The notes: generated by a model from the letters alone, not told the origin. A stretch of DNA of 64,000 bases from Aquitalea magnusonii (GCF_003202035.1 NZ_QJKC01000001.1:9114-73113), one strand, 5' to 3'; numbered from the stretch's first letter, positions 41,245-51,043 are shown. A program made the numbers and translations.

Positions 41245-42774
41245 TTAGCGGATGGTCTTGCCCAGGAACAGCTTGTAGGCCGGATTATCCGTCTCTTCCA
41301 CATAGGGATAGGCCAGGCCATCCAGAAAGTGCTGGAACTCGGCATTGTCGCTGGCGGGAACCTGGATGCCAACCAGCACGCGGCCATAATCGGCACCGTG
41401 GTTGCGGTAGTGGAACAGGCTGATGTTCCAGTGGGTACGCATGCCCTCCAGGAAGCGCATCAGCGCGCCCGGACGTTCCGGGAATTCAAAGCGCAGCACG
41501 CGCTCGTCCTTCAGTTGCGGGGCGTGGCCGCCCACCAGGTGGCGGATGTGCAGCTTGGCCAGTTCGTTGTCGGTCAGGTCCAGACCGTCCAGATTATTGG
41601 CCTTGAGTTCGGCGATGATGCGTTCCGAATCCTGCTTGCCGCTGATCTGCACCCCGACAAACACATGGGCGGTGCCGGGGTCGGCAAAGCGGTAGTTGAA
41701 TTCGGTGATGTTGCGGTTGCCGATCACCGCACAGAACTGCTTGAAGCTGCCCGGTTTTTCCGGAATGGTGACGGCGATGATGGCTTCGCGGCGCTCGCCC
41801 AGTTCGGAGCGTTCCGAAACATGGCGCAGGCGGTCGAAGTTCATGTTGGCGCCACAGTTGATGGCCACCAGGGTCTGACCGGTACAGCCTTCGCGCTCGA
41901 TATAAGCCTTGGCGGCCGCCACGGCCAGCGCTCCGGCCGGTTCCACGATGGAGCGGGTGTCTTCGAAAATATCCTTGATGGCGGCGCACATGGCGTCCGA
42001 ATCCACCAGCATGATTTCGTCCAGCAGCTCGCGGCAGATGCGGAAGGTTTCTTCGCCCACCAGCTTCACCGCCACGCCATCGGCAAACAGGCCCACATCT
42101 TTCAGCTCGACACGCTCGCCTTTTTCGATGGACTGCTTCATGGCGTCCGAATCCACCGGCTGCACGCCGATGATCTTGATTTCCGGTTTCAGGCGCTTGA
42201 TGAAGCTGGCCACGCCAGCTGCCAGACCGCCACCACCAATCGCCACGAACACGGCATCGATATGGCCGGGGTGCTGGCGCAGGATTTCCATGCCGATGGT
42301 GCCCTGGCCGGCGATCACGTCCGGGTCGTCAAACGGCGGGATATAGGTTTTGCCGGTTTCGGCCACCAGCTGCATGGCGTGCTGATAGGCGTCGCTGAAC
42401 GATTCGCCATGCAGGACCACCTTGCCGCCACGGCTGGTCACGCCGTCAATCTTCACCTGCGGGGTGGTGACCGGCATCACGATAATGGCTTCACAGCCGA
42501 TTTTCTTGGCCGACAGCGCCACGCCCTGGGCGTGGTTGCCGGCGCTGGCGGTAATCACGCCGTTGGCCAGCTGCGCGGGGGTCAGCTTGGCCATCTTGTT
42601 GTAAGCGCCGCGCAGCTTGAAGGAGAACACCGGCTGCAGGTCTTCGCGTTTCAGCAGAATGGTGTTGCCGGTGCGGCGGCTGAGATTGTTCGCCGTTTCC
42701 AGCGGGGTTTCCACCGCGACGTCATAGACGCGCGAGGTGAGGATGCGCTCCAGATAGTCTTGCTTGTCTTGCAT
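41245..42774 (-). CDS. ilvA: threonine deaminase (biosynthetic)
   Basis: 509 aa, full-length biosynthetic type. The PLP domain has FSFKLRGAYNKM with the cofactor lysine near 53, ASAGNHAQGVA and the phosphate loop VAIGGGGLAAG. Two C-terminal ACT-like regulatory domains follow (~330-509), the basis of isoleucine inhibition. It makes 2-oxobutanoate for isoleucine synthesis. It is divergent from dacC. Confidence 0.97.
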   Translation of the reverse strand: MQDKQDYLERILTSRVYDVAVETPLETANNLSRRTGNTILLKREDLQPVFSFKLRGAYNKMAKLTPAQLANGVITASAGNHAQGVALSAKKIGCEAIIVMPVTTPQVKIDGVTSRGGKVVLHGESFSDAYQHAMQLVAETGKTYIPPFDDPDVIAGQGTIGMEILRQHPGHIDAVFVAIGGGGLAAGVASFIKRLKPEIKIIGVQPVDSDAMKQSIEKGERVELKDVGLFADGVAVKLVGEETFRICRELLDEIMLVDSDAMCAAIKDIFEDTRSIVEPAGALAVAAAKAYIEREGCTGQTLVAINCGANMNFDRLRHVSERSELGERREAIIAVTIPEKPGSFKQFCAVIGNRNITEFNYRFADPGTAHVFVGVQISGKQDSERIIAELKANNLDGLDLTDNELAKLHIRHLVGGHAPQLKDERVLRFEFPERPGALMRFLEGMRTHWNISLFHYRNHGADYGRVLVGIQVPASDNAEFQHFLDGLAYPYVEETDNPAYKLFLGKTIR

Positions 42775-42951
42775 GGTGATGCCGATGTCCTTGTCGTTCT
42801 TTCTTATTGAACTGTCAGAGTAGCAGGAACTCCAAGCCGGCGGGAAGCCGTGTCGCCATTTTCATGCTGCATTGCCGCAACCACATTGGCGACAGGCCAT
42901 GCACTGCTGCAAAAACCGGCCATTTACGGTCAACGCAGCAGCGTGGGCGTG

Positions 42952-42957
42952 TATAAT
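42952..42957 (+). promoter_or_regulatory. -10 box of dacC
   Basis: A perfect TATAAT 43 bases before the dacC ATG. No good -35 is found at 16-18 bases upstream, so the promoter assignment rests on the -10 alone. Confidence 0.5.
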
Positions 42958-42999
42958 CAACGGCTATTGTTTGTAGCCCTCACCCAGTTGTCGATCTCA

Positions 43000-44148
43000 A
43001 TGAAAACCACCATCTCCCGAATTCTGCTTGCTGCCACGCTTGCCCTGCCCGTTGCTGCCTCTGCCACTGCTGCCTTTGTACCGCCGGTGCCGGAAATTGC
43101 CGGCAAGGCCTATTATCTGGTCGATTTCAATAGCGGCCAGGTGCTGGCTGCACAGGGCCCGGACGCACGTGTCGAGCCGGCCTCGCTGACCAAGCTGATG
43201 ACCGCCTATCTCACTTTCAAGGCAGTCAAGGAAAAGCGCCTGACGCTGGACCAGATGCTGACCGTGTCCAGCCGTGGCTGGAAAACCGACGGTTCGCGCA
43301 TGTTCCTCGACCCGAAAGTGCCGGTGAAGGTGGATGACCTGATCAAGGGCATGATCGTGCAGTCCGGCAACGATGCCTGCGTCACCCTGGCTGAAGCCAT
43401 TGCCGGCAGTGAAGACGTGTTCGCCCAGCTGATGACCCAGCAGGCGCAGAAACTGGGCATGAAGAACACCCAGTTCCGCAATGCCACCGGCCTGCCGCAT
43501 GCCGATCACTACACCACGGTGCATGATCTGGCCATCCTGTCCGCCGCGCTGATCCGTGATTTTCCGGAGTTCTATCCCACGTACTCCATCAAGTCTTTCA
43601 CCTATAACAACATCACCCAGCCCAACCGTAACCTGCTGCTGTACCGCGACCCCAACGTCGACGGCATGAAAACCGGCTACACCGATACCGCAGGCTACAA
43701 TATGATCACCTCCAGCCATCGCGACGGCCGGCGGGTGATTTCGGTGGTGGTGGGGACCGCCAGCCCGGAAGCGCGTGCGGTGGAAAGCTCGAAGTTGCTT
43801 AACTACGGCTTGCAGTTTTTCGATACGCCCAAACTTTACTCGGCAGCCAAGCCGGTTTCCGATGTTCCGGTGTACAAGGGCGCGGCCAAGTCGGTGCCGG
43901 TTGGTTTCAGTCAGGATGTTTACGCCACCGTGGTCAAGGGCCAGGCCGCTCAGCTGAAGGCCGACCTGTCCACCATGCAGCCCTTGATCGCGCCGATCAA
44001 GGCCGGCCAGACCGTAGGCAAGCTGGTGGTGAGCCTGGATGGCAAGCCGCTGCTGGAGCGTCCGGTGGTTGCCTTGCAAACCGTGGAAGAGGGTGGCTTC
44101 TTCAGCCGCCTGTGGGACAGCATCAAGCTGATGCTGGGCTGGAAGTAA
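43000..44148 (+). CDS. dacC: D-alanyl-D-alanine carboxypeptidase (penicillin-binding protein 5/6 type)
   Basis: 382 aa. A signal peptide (cleavage near ATAAF, residue 25) leads to a class-C-like PBP domain with SLTK at 62-65, SGN at 122-124 and KTG at 224-226, then the PBP5 C-terminal domain and an amphipathic tail (FFSRLWDSIKLMLGWK) that anchors it to the inner membrane. It trims the terminal D-Ala of cell-wall pentapeptides. The start at 43000 is chosen because the signal peptide begins there. dacA would be an equal name. Confidence 0.95.
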   Translation: MKTTISRILLAATLALPVAASATAAFVPPVPEIAGKAYYLVDFNSGQVLAAQGPDARVEPASLTKLMTAYLTFKAVKEKRLTLDQMLTVSSRGWKTDGSRMFLDPKVPVKVDDLIKGMIVQSGNDACVTLAEAIAGSEDVFAQLMTQQAQKLGMKNTQFRNATGLPHADHYTTVHDLAILSAALIRDFPEFYPTYSIKSFTYNNITQPNRNLLLYRDPNVDGMKTGYTDTAGYNMITSSHRDGRRVISVVVGTASPEARAVESSKLLNYGLQFFDTPKLYSAAKPVSDVPVYKGAAKSVPVGFSQDVYATVVKGQAAQLKADLSTMQPLIAPIKAGQTVGKLVVSLDGKPLLERPVVALQTVEEGGFFSRLWDSIKLMLGWK

Positions 44149-44191
44149 TCCGGCTTTTGATTGACCGCCCCGTGTGACGGGGCCGGGCAAT

Positions 44192-44219
44192 GGCCTGCAT
44201 CGGGTGATGCGGGCCTTTT
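44192..44219 (+). terminator. hairpin between dacC and ybeD-like gene
   Basis: Stem GGCCTGCATC (44192-44201) / GATGCGGGCC (44206-44215) with one G-T pair, followed by TTTT. It may only partly separate dacC from the lip genes. Confidence 0.7.
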
Positions 44220-44242
44220 GCCTTTGCAGAATCGAGTGGAAC

Positions 44243-44521
44243 ATGGCTGAAAACAGCACTGAAAAGCAGGAAATCATTGAATTTCCCTGTCGCTTTCCCC
44301 TGAAGGTGATGGGTGAGCGTCACGATGAATTTGTCCTCACCATGACCGAAGTGGTGCGGGTGCATGCGCCGGATCTGGCCGAGCACGATGTCACGCTGCG
44401 GGAAAGCTCGGGTGGACGTTTCTATGCGCTGACCATTACCGTGAACGCCACTTCGCGCCAGCAGCTGGACAATATCTATCTGTCGCTCACTGGCCACCCC
44501 ATGGTCAAGATGGTGCTTTAA
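44243..44521 (+). CDS. ybeD: YbeD/DUF493 family protein
   Basis: 92 aa. DUF493 domain with [13 protein letters not shown] at the start and [14 protein letters not shown] at the end. The family is a small ACT-like fold found next to lipB in many proteobacteria, with no settled role. It lies 20 bases before lipB, as in E. coli (dacA-ybeD-lipB), and is probably co-transcribed. Confidence 0.93.
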   Translation: MAENSTEKQEIIEFPCRFPLKVMGERHDEFVLTMTEVVRVHAPDLAEHDVTLRESSGGRFYALTITVNATSRQQLDNIYLSLTGHPMVKMVL

Positions 44522-44541
44522 ACCCAACAGGAGCCTCGCGC

Positions 44542-45165
44542 GTGCAGCGTCTGATCAAGCATTTGGGTCTGGTGGATTACGAACCGACCTGGCGCACCAT
44601 GCAGTCCTTTACCGATAGCCGTAGCGCCGAAACCCCGGACGAGCTGTGGGTGGTGGAGCACCATCCGGTGTATACCCAGGGCCTGGCCGGCAAGCCGGAG
44701 CATTTGCTGCGGCTGACTGATATTCCGGTGGTGAAGACCGATCGCGGTGGCCAGGTTACCTATCATGGCCCCGGCCAGCTGGTGGTGTATCTGCTGATCG
44801 ATTTCAAGCGCATGCATATTGGCGTGCGCGAACTGGTGCGACGCATCGAGCAGTCGGTCATCGACATGCTGGCCGAACAGGGCATTAGCGCCAATGGCGA
44901 CGTCAATGCCCCCGGCGTGTATGTGGATGGTGCCAAGATTGCCTCGCTGGGCTTGCGCATCAAGAACGGAGCGGTGTATCACGGCCTGTCACTGAATGTG
45001 GACATGGACCTGACCCCGTTCAGCTGGATCAATCCCTGCGGCTATGAAGGCCTGCGGGTGACGCAAATGAAGGATTTGGGGGTGGATAAAACCCTGGCGC
45101 AAGTAGCCGAGCTGCTGCTGCCCCAGCTGGAAAAACACCTGACCGTGGTGAAGGAGACAGCATGA
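44542..45165 (+). CDS. lipB: octanoyl-[ACP]:protein octanoyltransferase
   Basis: 207 aa from a GTG start with AGGAG 11 bases upstream. LipB moves octanoate from ACP to lipoyl domains. Signature [16 protein letters not shown] near 74-89, then the lysine of the catalytic pair in [13 protein letters not shown] and the Cys of NPCGYEGL. Its stop overlaps the lipA start by four bases. Confidence 0.96.
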   Translation: MQRLIKHLGLVDYEPTWRTMQSFTDSRSAETPDELWVVEHHPVYTQGLAGKPEHLLRLTDIPVVKTDRGGQVTYHGPGQLVVYLLIDFKRMHIGVRELVRRIEQSVIDMLAEQGISANGDVNAPGVYVDGAKIASLGLRIKNGAVYHGLSLNVDMDLTPFSWINPCGYEGLRVTQMKDLGVDKTLAQVAELLLPQLEKHLTVVKETA

Positions 45166-46109
45166 AGTTGGACAACGAGGCAGGGGTCAAGCATAAAGGC
45201 GCCGCCAAAACCGCACGCATTCCCATCAAGATCGTGCCGCTGGATGAAAAGCTGAAAAAGCCGGAATGGATTCGCGCCAAGCTGCCCACCGGCCAGCGTT
45301 TTCACGAAATCAAACAGATTCTGCGTGATCAGAAGCTGCATACCGTGTGCGAAGAAGCCACCTGCCCGAATATCGGCGAGTGCTTCAGCAAGGGTACCGC
45401 CACCTTCATGATCATGGGTGACATCTGCACCCGTCGCTGCCCCTTCTGCGACGTGGGGCATGGCCGTCCCAATCCGCTGGACGAAAACGAGCCCAAGCAC
45501 CTGGCCGAGAGCGTGGCCGCCATGCGCCTGAAGTATGTGGTGGTGACCTCGGTGGACCGTGACGACCTGCGCGACGGCGGTGCCCAGCATTTTGCCGACT
45601 GCATCAGCGCCGTGCGTGCTGCTTCGCCGGATACCCAGATCGAAACCCTGGTGCCGGACTTCCGCGGCCGGCTGGATATCGCGGTGGACATTCTCACCAT
45701 CACGCCGCCGGATGTGATGAACCACAATCTGGAAACCGTGCCGCGCCTGTACAAGCAGGCCCGTCCCGGTGCCGATTACGCGCATTCCTTGCAGTTGCTC
45801 AAGGACTACAAGGCCAAGAACCCGCAAGTGCGCACCAAATCCGGCCTGATGGTGGGCCTGGGCGAGACCGACGAGGAAATCCTCGAAGTGATGCGCGACC
45901 TGCGCGCCCACAATGTGGACATGCTGACCATTGGCCAGTACCTGCAACCGTCCGATGGCCATCTGCCGGTATTGCGCTACGTCCACCCCGACACCTTCAA
46001 GATGTTTGAAGAAAAAGCCTATGAAATGGGCTTTGCCCACGCTGCAGTCGGTGCCATGGTGCGCTCCAGCTACCATGCTGATGTGCAGGCGCACGAGGCA
46101 GGCGTCTGA
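45162..46109 (+). CDS. lipA: lipoyl synthase
   Basis: 315 aa. A radical-SAM enzyme inserting two sulfurs into octanoyl groups. The auxiliary cluster cysteines lie in [12 protein letters not shown] and the SAM cluster motif in CTRRCPFC. The C-terminal RSSY holds the serine that ligates the auxiliary cluster. It completes the lipoate pathway with lipB. Confidence 0.98.
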   Translation: MKLDNEAGVKHKGAAKTARIPIKIVPLDEKLKKPEWIRAKLPTGQRFHEIKQILRDQKLHTVCEEATCPNIGECFSKGTATFMIMGDICTRRCPFCDVGHGRPNPLDENEPKHLAESVAAMRLKYVVVTSVDRDDLRDGGAQHFADCISAVRAASPDTQIETLVPDFRGRLDIAVDILTITPPDVMNHNLETVPRLYKQARPGADYAHSLQLLKDYKAKNPQVRTKSGLMVGLGETDEEILEVMRDLRAHNVDMLTIGQYLQPSDGHLPVLRYVHPDTFKMFEEKAYEMGFAHAAVGAMVRSSYHADVQAHEAGV

Positions 46110-46140
46110 TTCTACGGCACTGAGCGCGGCCAGTGCCGCA

Positions 46141-46190
46141 AAAGGCTGTAACGGGAAGTGTGGCTCACGCCGCCCGTTGCAGCCTTTTTT
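46141..46190 (+). terminator. intrinsic terminator after lipA
   Basis: AAAGGCTGTAACGGG (46141-46155) pairs with CCCGTTGCAGCCTTT (46173-46187) with one bulge, then TTT. It marks the end of the lip operon. Confidence 0.85.
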
Positions 46191-46199
46191 ACGTGTGCA

Positions 46200-46700
46200 T
46201 CAGTCGGATGGCAGTAGTGGCAGGGCCAGCAGGCGTGGCGGATGACCGGTCAGCTGCAAAAAGCGCAGCAGATCGTCCCTGTCCACGGCCAGTGTGCTGC
46301 TGTTGTGCAGCGGGTGGCATAGTATGGCCGGCTGTTGCAGCAGGATCGGGTCGATGATCACATCCACCACGCTGGCCTGGTCGTTAATGACGGCCAGCAG
46401 GCTGACCGCGCCCGGTGTCAGTCCCAGTGCCTGCTGTAGCCGCGCGGGCGAGGCAAAGCCCAGTCCCTTGATCTGCAGTTGCTCGGCACAGGCTTTGAGG
46501 TCGAGCCGCTGCGCGGCCGGCAGGCAGATCAGCAGATAGCGCCCGCTCTTGCCGGCCTTGAGAAACAGGTTCTTGGTTTCCGCACCCGGCAGGTCGGGGA
46601 TGATGGCGCTGGCTTCGGCACAGTTGAAAACCGGCGCATGGTCGAAGCGCTGGTAGTGAATGTGCTGTGCCGCCAGAAAGGCATAGAGTGCTTGAGGCAT
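46200..46700 (-). CDS. YbaK/ProX-type aminoacyl-tRNA editing domain protein
   Basis: 166 aa. The fold of free-standing prolyl-tRNA editing domains (PrdX/ProXp-ala): FDHAPVFNCAEASAI, ETKNLFLKAGKSGRYLL and a catalytic-type lysine there, GAVSLLAVIND. These proteins deacylate Ala-tRNA(Pro) or related mischarged tRNAs. The ATG at 46700 (MPQALYAFL) fits relatives. It is convergent with lipA. Confidence 0.85.
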   Translation of the reverse strand: MPQALYAFLAAQHIHYQRFDHAPVFNCAEASAIIPDLPGAETKNLFLKAGKSGRYLLICLPAAQRLDLKACAEQLQIKGLGFASPARLQQALGLTPGAVSLLAVINDQASVVDVIIDPILLQQPAILCHPLHNSSTLAVDRDDLLRFLQLTGHPPRLLALPLLPSD

Positions 46701-46816
46701 GCGGCAGCCTAACATGGCCGCCCCCACTCGAAAAGCCAGTTGCCATGATGGTATTGTTGGGGTTTCGGATGGCAGTTTGATGATGGCGGCTGTCGTGGCC
46801 GACCAGTGGGAGGCGG

Positions 46817-47554
46817 ATGGGGCGAACAAGCAGGTGGTGCGGTGGGCTGCTGATGGTCATGGCGATGCTGCCCTTGCCAGCGCGGGCAGCCGTGGTGGCT
46901 TGTGGTGGCGACAATCAGTGGCCGCCTTCGTCCTATCGCCAGCCGGGCAGCGACGCAGTACAGGGCTATTCGCCGGATGTGCTGCGTGCAGCCCTGGCCG
47001 ACCGGGTTGGGGTGGAGGTCAGATTGATGCCCTTTGCCCGCTGTCTTGCCGCTGCCGAGCAGGGGCGGCAGGTGCAATTGGTGATGGCGGCCAGCTATTC
47101 GCCAGAGCGCGCGCAGCGGTTTTTGTTCACGCGTTCGTATTTGCAACTGCAGCCGGTGCAGCTGACCTTGCAGACCCCGCTGCCTGCTGCGACCAGGCTG
47201 CCCTGGTGTGGCCTGAACGGTTTCAATTATCGTGCTTTTGGTTTGAGTCCGGCGCAGGTGGATGCCGGGTCGGCCAATTATCCCGATCTGCTACGCAAGC
47301 TGCAGGCTGGGCATTGTCGTGGCTTTGTCGAGTACCGCGAGGTGTGGCAAGGCTTGCAAAAACTGGGGGTGGCTGCGGGTGCTGCACCGCTGGCGATGCG
47401 GCCGCTGCCTGGTGGCAGCCCGGTACGGGTGCATTTCATGATTTCCCGGCAAATGGCCGGTGCGGAAAGGCTGCGTGAGCAGCTGGATCGGGCACTGCTC
47501 AGGCTGGAGGCCGGCGGCCAGTTGCAGGCCATGCTGGCGCGCCATCTGCATTGA
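46817..47554 (+). CDS. periplasmic solute-binding protein (SBP_bac_3-like)
   Basis: 245 aa. A signal peptide (cleavage after ARA near 24) then a domain resembling polar-amino-acid ABC transporter binding proteins: WPPSSYRQ, GYSPDVLRAALA and MAASYSPERAQRFLFT. No permease or ATPase gene is adjacent, so it may act as a stand-alone sensor or partner a distant transporter. GGGAGG lies three to four bases before the ATG. Confidence 0.8.
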   Translation: MGRTSRWCGGLLMVMAMLPLPARAAVVACGGDNQWPPSSYRQPGSDAVQGYSPDVLRAALADRVGVEVRLMPFARCLAAAEQGRQVQLVMAASYSPERAQRFLFTRSYLQLQPVQLTLQTPLPAATRLPWCGLNGFNYRAFGLSPAQVDAGSANYPDLLRKLQAGHCRGFVEYREVWQGLQKLGVAAGAAPLAMRPLPGGSPVRVHFMISRQMAGAERLREQLDRALLRLEAGGQLQAMLARHLH

Positions 47555-47572
47555 TGCTTATGCCGGCAGGGG

Positions 47573-47974
47573 CTAGTCCTTGCCGCCTTTCAGCTGGCGA
47601 TAGTCAGCCAGTACGCCGTCGATCTGTTGCAGCACCGCCAGCAGGGCGGGGCCGTCTTGCAGGGCGCTGAAGCTGAGGGTGGCATCCAGCTGCTGCAGGC
47701 AGCGGCGGGTGGCGGTGCTGACTTCTACTGCGGCATTGAAGTCGGCCGCGCCCAGTACCTTGCCATTGCGGATCTTGCGATAGTGAATCCCCGCCATCAC
47801 CGCGTATTTGCCGGCCAGTTCGTTGTCGGCAAAGCGCTCGGCACGCTGCATGGCAAACAGCTGGTCCATGGCGTGGCGGCAGGCTTCCTCGGCGCGCAGC
47901 CATCTTTTCTGCTCGGGCGTGCGTGCCGCTGCCTTGCTGCGCGGTTTGTCGTGCTTGCTGTTTTTGCTGGCCAT
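47573..47974 (-). CDS. hypothetical protein
   Basis: 133 aa. A lysine/arginine-rich start (KNSKHDKPRSKAAAR) is followed by a helical body with no recognised domain. No signal peptide or membrane segment. The ATG at 47974 has only a weak purine site; a longer frame runs into the tRNA and is rejected. It lies downstream of tRNA-Tyr on the same strand, after that gene's terminator. Confidence 0.6.
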   Translation of the reverse strand: MASKNSKHDKPRSKAAARTPEQKRWLRAEEACRHAMDQLFAMQRAERFADNELAGKYAVMAGIHYRKIRNGKVLGAADFNAAVEVSTATRRCLQQLDATLSFSALQDGPALLAVLQQIDGVLADYRQLKGGKD

Positions 47975-48020
47975 GGCTGCTTTTCCGGTGGTGTGAGCGC
48001 GGCTGGTGCGGACCCATGAC

Positions 48021-48050
48021 AAAAGGCCCGAACACGGTGTCGGGCCTTTT
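48021..48050 (-). terminator. terminator of tRNA-Tyr
   Basis: AAAAGGCCCG (48021-48030) pairs with CGGGCCTTTT (48041-48050) around a 10-base loop; read leftward it ends in TTTT. It lies 10 bases after the tRNA 3' end. Confidence 0.85.
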
Positions 48051-48060
48051 GCATGAAAAC

Positions 48061-48146
48061 TGGTGGAGGGAGAAGGATTCGAACCTTCGAAGGCTGAGCC
48101 GCCGGATTTACAGTCCGGACCCGTTGACCGCTGGGGTAACCCCTCC
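48061..48146 (-). tRNA. tyrT: tRNA-Tyr (GTA)
   Basis: 86 nt with a long variable arm. The acceptor starts GGAGGGG and ends CTCCCTCCACCA with CCA encoded. The anticodon loop CTGTAAA gives anticodon GTA, reading UAC and UAU. The T-loop GTTCGAATC is intact. Confidence 0.96.
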
Positions 48147-48220
48147 AAAAGAGAGCGGCATGATAGCCAAGCCGGATTTTTTCGTCAAGCCCCCGCCTTG
48201 CCGTTTTTGCGCTGCGCTGT

Positions 48221-48889
48221 TCAGGCAAAGTCGTAGGGGCCGCCCTGGCGCAGCGCGGCCTGATAGGCCGGGCGGGCATGGATGGCCGACAGGAAGGCGT
48301 GGATGTGCGGGTGACGGGCGCTCAGGATGCCGCTGTGACTGGCGGCTTCCAGCGGAAAGCTCATCTGGATGTCGGCCGCGGAGAAGTCCTTGCCGGCAAA
48401 CCAGCTGTTTTGCGCCAGCTGCTGTTCGATATGGTCGAAATGCAGCTGCAGCTGCGGATTCAGGTAATTGCTGCGCACCCCCCTGGCAATCAGCCGCGCC
48501 AGTGGGCGCAGCAGGGCGGGCATGGGGGGCTGGTCCAGCCGGGAAAACACCAGGTTCATCAGCAGCGGCGGCATGGCCGAGCCTTCGGCATAGTGCAGCC
48601 AGTAGCGATAGTCCAGCAGTGCCTTGCTGTCGGCTGCCGGTTTCAGACGGCCGGCGCCATATTTTTCCACCAGGTATTCAATGATGGCGCCAGATTCGGC
48701 CACCACGATATCGTCGTCGCTGATCACCGGCGATTTGCCCAGCGGATGCACGGCCTTCAGGGCGGCCGGGGCCAGCATGCTGCGCGGGTCGCGCTGGTAG
48801 TGCTTGATCTGGTAGGGCAGCTGCAACTCTTCCAGCAGCCAGATGATGCGTTGCGAGCGGGAATTGTTGAGGTGGTGCAGGGTAATCAT
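48221..48889 (-). CDS. glutathione S-transferase family protein
   Basis: 222 aa from ATG 48889. Thioredoxin-like N-terminal domain (HLNNSRSQRIIWLLEEL with the catalytic-type serine, LGKSPVI with cis-proline, ESGAIIEYLVEKY for glutathione) and an all-helical C-terminal domain. Substrate unknown. ATGs at 48901 and further upstream are possible; none has a clear ribosome-binding site. Confidence 0.88.
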   Translation of the reverse strand: MITLHHLNNSRSQRIIWLLEELQLPYQIKHYQRDPRSMLAPAALKAVHPLGKSPVISDDDIVVAESGAIIEYLVEKYGAGRLKPAADSKALLDYRYWLHYAEGSAMPPLLMNLVFSRLDQPPMPALLRPLARLIARGVRSNYLNPQLQLHFDHIEQQLAQNSWFAGKDFSAADIQMSFPLEAASHSGILSARHPHIHAFLSAIHARPAYQAALRQGGPYDFA

Positions 48890-48967
48890 GATGGCGGCCA
48901 TGCAGAAAGGATGGACGGATGATAGAGATCCGTCCGGCAAAACAAAAGCGCTTTTACGACAAGTTGC

Positions 48968-49726
48968 TCACCCGTGCCGCGACATCAGCAGCGCGGTGAG
49001 CAGCAACATCAGCGCAAACAGTTGTTTCAGCCGGCTTTCCGGCAGCCGGTGCGCCCATGCCACGCCGTGCGACACCGTGCATACGCCACCCAGGGCCATG
49101 GGCAGGCCGAGCTGCCAGTCGATATGGCCGGCGCGGCCGTAAGTCCACAGCGCCACCACCGCACCTGGCACCACCAGCGCCAGTGCCAGCCCCTGGGCGA
49201 CGGCCTGCTTTTTGCCAAAGCCCTTGACCAGGATCGGTGCGGCGACGATGCCGGCGCCCACGCTGAACAGGCCGGCAAACAGCCCGCCGATCACGCCTAC
49301 CAGCGGTAATAGCGCTTCAGGCCAGGCGGGGCGTCCGGCAGCCTGGCGCAAGCGGCTGTCGAGCAGGAAGTAAACCGCCAGCAAGAGCAAGAATCCCGCA
49401 AAGCACTGCTTGAGCAGGCCGCTGTCCATGCCGACGGCAAGCCGGGCCGCCGGATAGGTGCTGATCACCGCGCACAGGCCGATCAGTAGTGCGGTATGCA
49501 GGGGAAAGGGATTGCGCTGGCGGTAGCGCCAGAAGCCGATCAGCACATTGGGCGTCATCATCACCAGTGCCGTACCCTGCGCCAGAGCCTGGTTCATGCC
49601 ATACAGCATGACCAGGACCGGTATGGCGAGGATGCCGCCGCCGATGCCCAGCAGGCCGCCGATGCCGCCAAGCAGGCCGCCAAGGGCCAGTGCTTCCAGT
49701 ATTTGCCCCAGCATCACATGCTCCAT
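48968..49726 (-). CDS. TauE/SafE (TSUP) family membrane transporter
   Basis: 252 aa, seven to eight membrane helices in two related halves, each with a GGxxGxxGGGI-type loop (GGIGGLLGIGGGILAIPVL; GGLFAGLFSVGAGIVAAPIL). The family exports or imports sulfite, sulfoacetate and other organosulfur anions. It is divergent from the LysR gene at 49813, which likely regulates it. Confidence 0.88.
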   Translation of the reverse strand: MEHVMLGQILEALALGGLLGGIGGLLGIGGGILAIPVLVMLYGMNQALAQGTALVMMTPNVLIGFWRYRQRNPFPLHTALLIGLCAVISTYPAARLAVGMDSGLLKQCFAGFLLLLAVYFLLDSRLRQAAGRPAWPEALLPLVGVIGGLFAGLFSVGAGIVAAPILVKGFGKKQAVAQGLALALVVPGAVVALWTYGRAGHIDWQLGLPMALGGVCTVSHGVAWAHRLPESRLKQLFALMLLLTALLMSRHG

Positions 49727-49812
49727 CTTTGATTGTCGGTGTCACAGTTTACTAGGTGAATTGGCGGCTATAATTCAGTTTCAACTAAACCATTATTAAG
49801 CTGAGTGCAATA

Positions 49813-50721
49813 ATGAATGCGGTGTCTGATCTGGAATTCTTCCTGCAGCTGAACCAGTGCGGCAGCATGGTGGCGACTGCCCGGCAGCTGGGTGTCACGC
49901 CGCCGGTGATCAGCCGCCGTCTGCAAGAGCTGGAGGCGCGCCTGGGTATCGTGCTGCTGCGGCGGACCACCCGCTCACTGCAATTGACCGAGGCCGGGCA
50001 GCTGTATCTGGCCGAGGCACGTCGCCTGCTGGCTGAAATTGCCGAGCTGGAAGGGCGGGTGCGGGGCGACCCCAATCAGCCGCATGGCCTGCTGCGCGTC
50101 AATGCCAGTTTCGGCTTTGGCCGCCGCCATATCGCGCCCTTGCTGGCCGACTTTGCCCGCCAATACCCGCGGCTGGAAGTCGAGCTGCAGCTGAGCGACC
50201 GTCCGCCGCGGCGACAGGAAGGCTTTGATGTGGCCATCCGCTTTGGCCAGCCGCCGGATGCGCGCCTGCATGCCAGCCTGCTGCTGCGTAACCGCCGGGT
50301 ATTGTGTGCGGCGCCGGCTTATCTGGCCGGGCGTCCGCCGATCACCCAGCCGCGTGACTTGCTGCGGCATGATTGCATCGTGATCCGCGAGAATCACGAC
50401 ACGCACGGCAGCTGGGTGCTGCAGCAGGGTGAGCGGGAAGAAACGGTCAAGGTGCGCGGCCCCTTGTCCAGCAATGATGGCGAAACAGCAGTGCAGTGGG
50501 CGATGCAGGGGCTGGGCCTGGTATTGCGCTCGTGGTGGGATGTGGGCGAGCTGTTGCGCAGCGGGCAGTTGCAGCGCGTGCTGCCGGACTGGCAGTCGGA
50601 ACCGGCCGACATTTATGCGCTGTATCCGCCGGCACAGCCGCAGCAGGCCAAGCTGCGGGCCTGGCTGGAATTCCTGCAGGCGGCATTGCAGTCGCAGCAG
50701 GCGCTGGCTGTGCGCTCTTGA
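49813..50721 (+). CDS. LysR-type transcriptional regulator
   Basis: 302 aa. The helix-turn-helix SMVATARQLGVTPPVISRRLQELE is near 17-40, followed by the effector domain (LRVNASFGFGRRHIAPLL, DVAIRFG). It belongs to the CrgA/DsdC-like group that often controls a divergent gene. The 86-base gap to the TSUP transporter gene holds a TATAAT at 49769-49774 and is the probable shared control region. Confidence 0.88.
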   Translation: MNAVSDLEFFLQLNQCGSMVATARQLGVTPPVISRRLQELEARLGIVLLRRTTRSLQLTEAGQLYLAEARRLLAEIAELEGRVRGDPNQPHGLLRVNASFGFGRRHIAPLLADFARQYPRLEVELQLSDRPPRRQEGFDVAIRFGQPPDARLHASLLLRNRRVLCAAPAYLAGRPPITQPRDLLRHDCIVIRENHDTHGSWVLQQGEREETVKVRGPLSSNDGETAVQWAMQGLGLVLRSWWDVGELLRSGQLQRVLPDWQSEPADIYALYPPAQPQQAKLRAWLEFLQAALQSQQALAVRS

Positions 50722-50866
50722 TCCGCACTGCCGCCTTGTTCATGAGCAATGCTTGTGCGGCTTGTTTGCCCATGCGGTTTTTATTCGGCACATCAATATT
50801 TTTGTCATGAATATGAATATGCCATGAGTGGGATAAAAATTATTTTGCTGATTTGACAGATATTGT
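50722..50866. other. intergenic region before the cold-shock gene promoter
   Basis: A+T-rich, with no gene seen. It lies between the LysR stop and the cold-shock gene promoter. Confidence 0.5.
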
Positions 50867-50895
50867 TTGACCGCATGGAACAAGGTGCGTATAAC
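50867..50895 (+). promoter_or_regulatory. sigma-70 promoter of the cold-shock gene
   Basis: TTGACC (50867-50872), a 17-base spacer and TATAAC (50890-50895): five of six matches at each box. Transcription should start near 50902, giving a 5' leader of about 140 bases, the long type that folds as a temperature sensor in cspA messages. The leader structure itself was not worked out. Confidence 0.8.
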
Positions 50896-51043
50896 GGTCC
50901 TGCAAGATTTCAAGTTTTGTGCCTATTTCGTTACAGTGTGCGTCCCTCCAAAAGAGTTGCCTAATTGTTCAAATGTCGATTGCTTGAATTTCTTGTTTCC
51001 GGGCTTTTGCCCAGTTTAAATTTTATTTTGTTAGGGATGTATT

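Noticed and set aside
41194-42810. 538-codon rightward frame opposite ilvA
   Set aside because: Antisense shadow of a fully conserved threonine deaminase.
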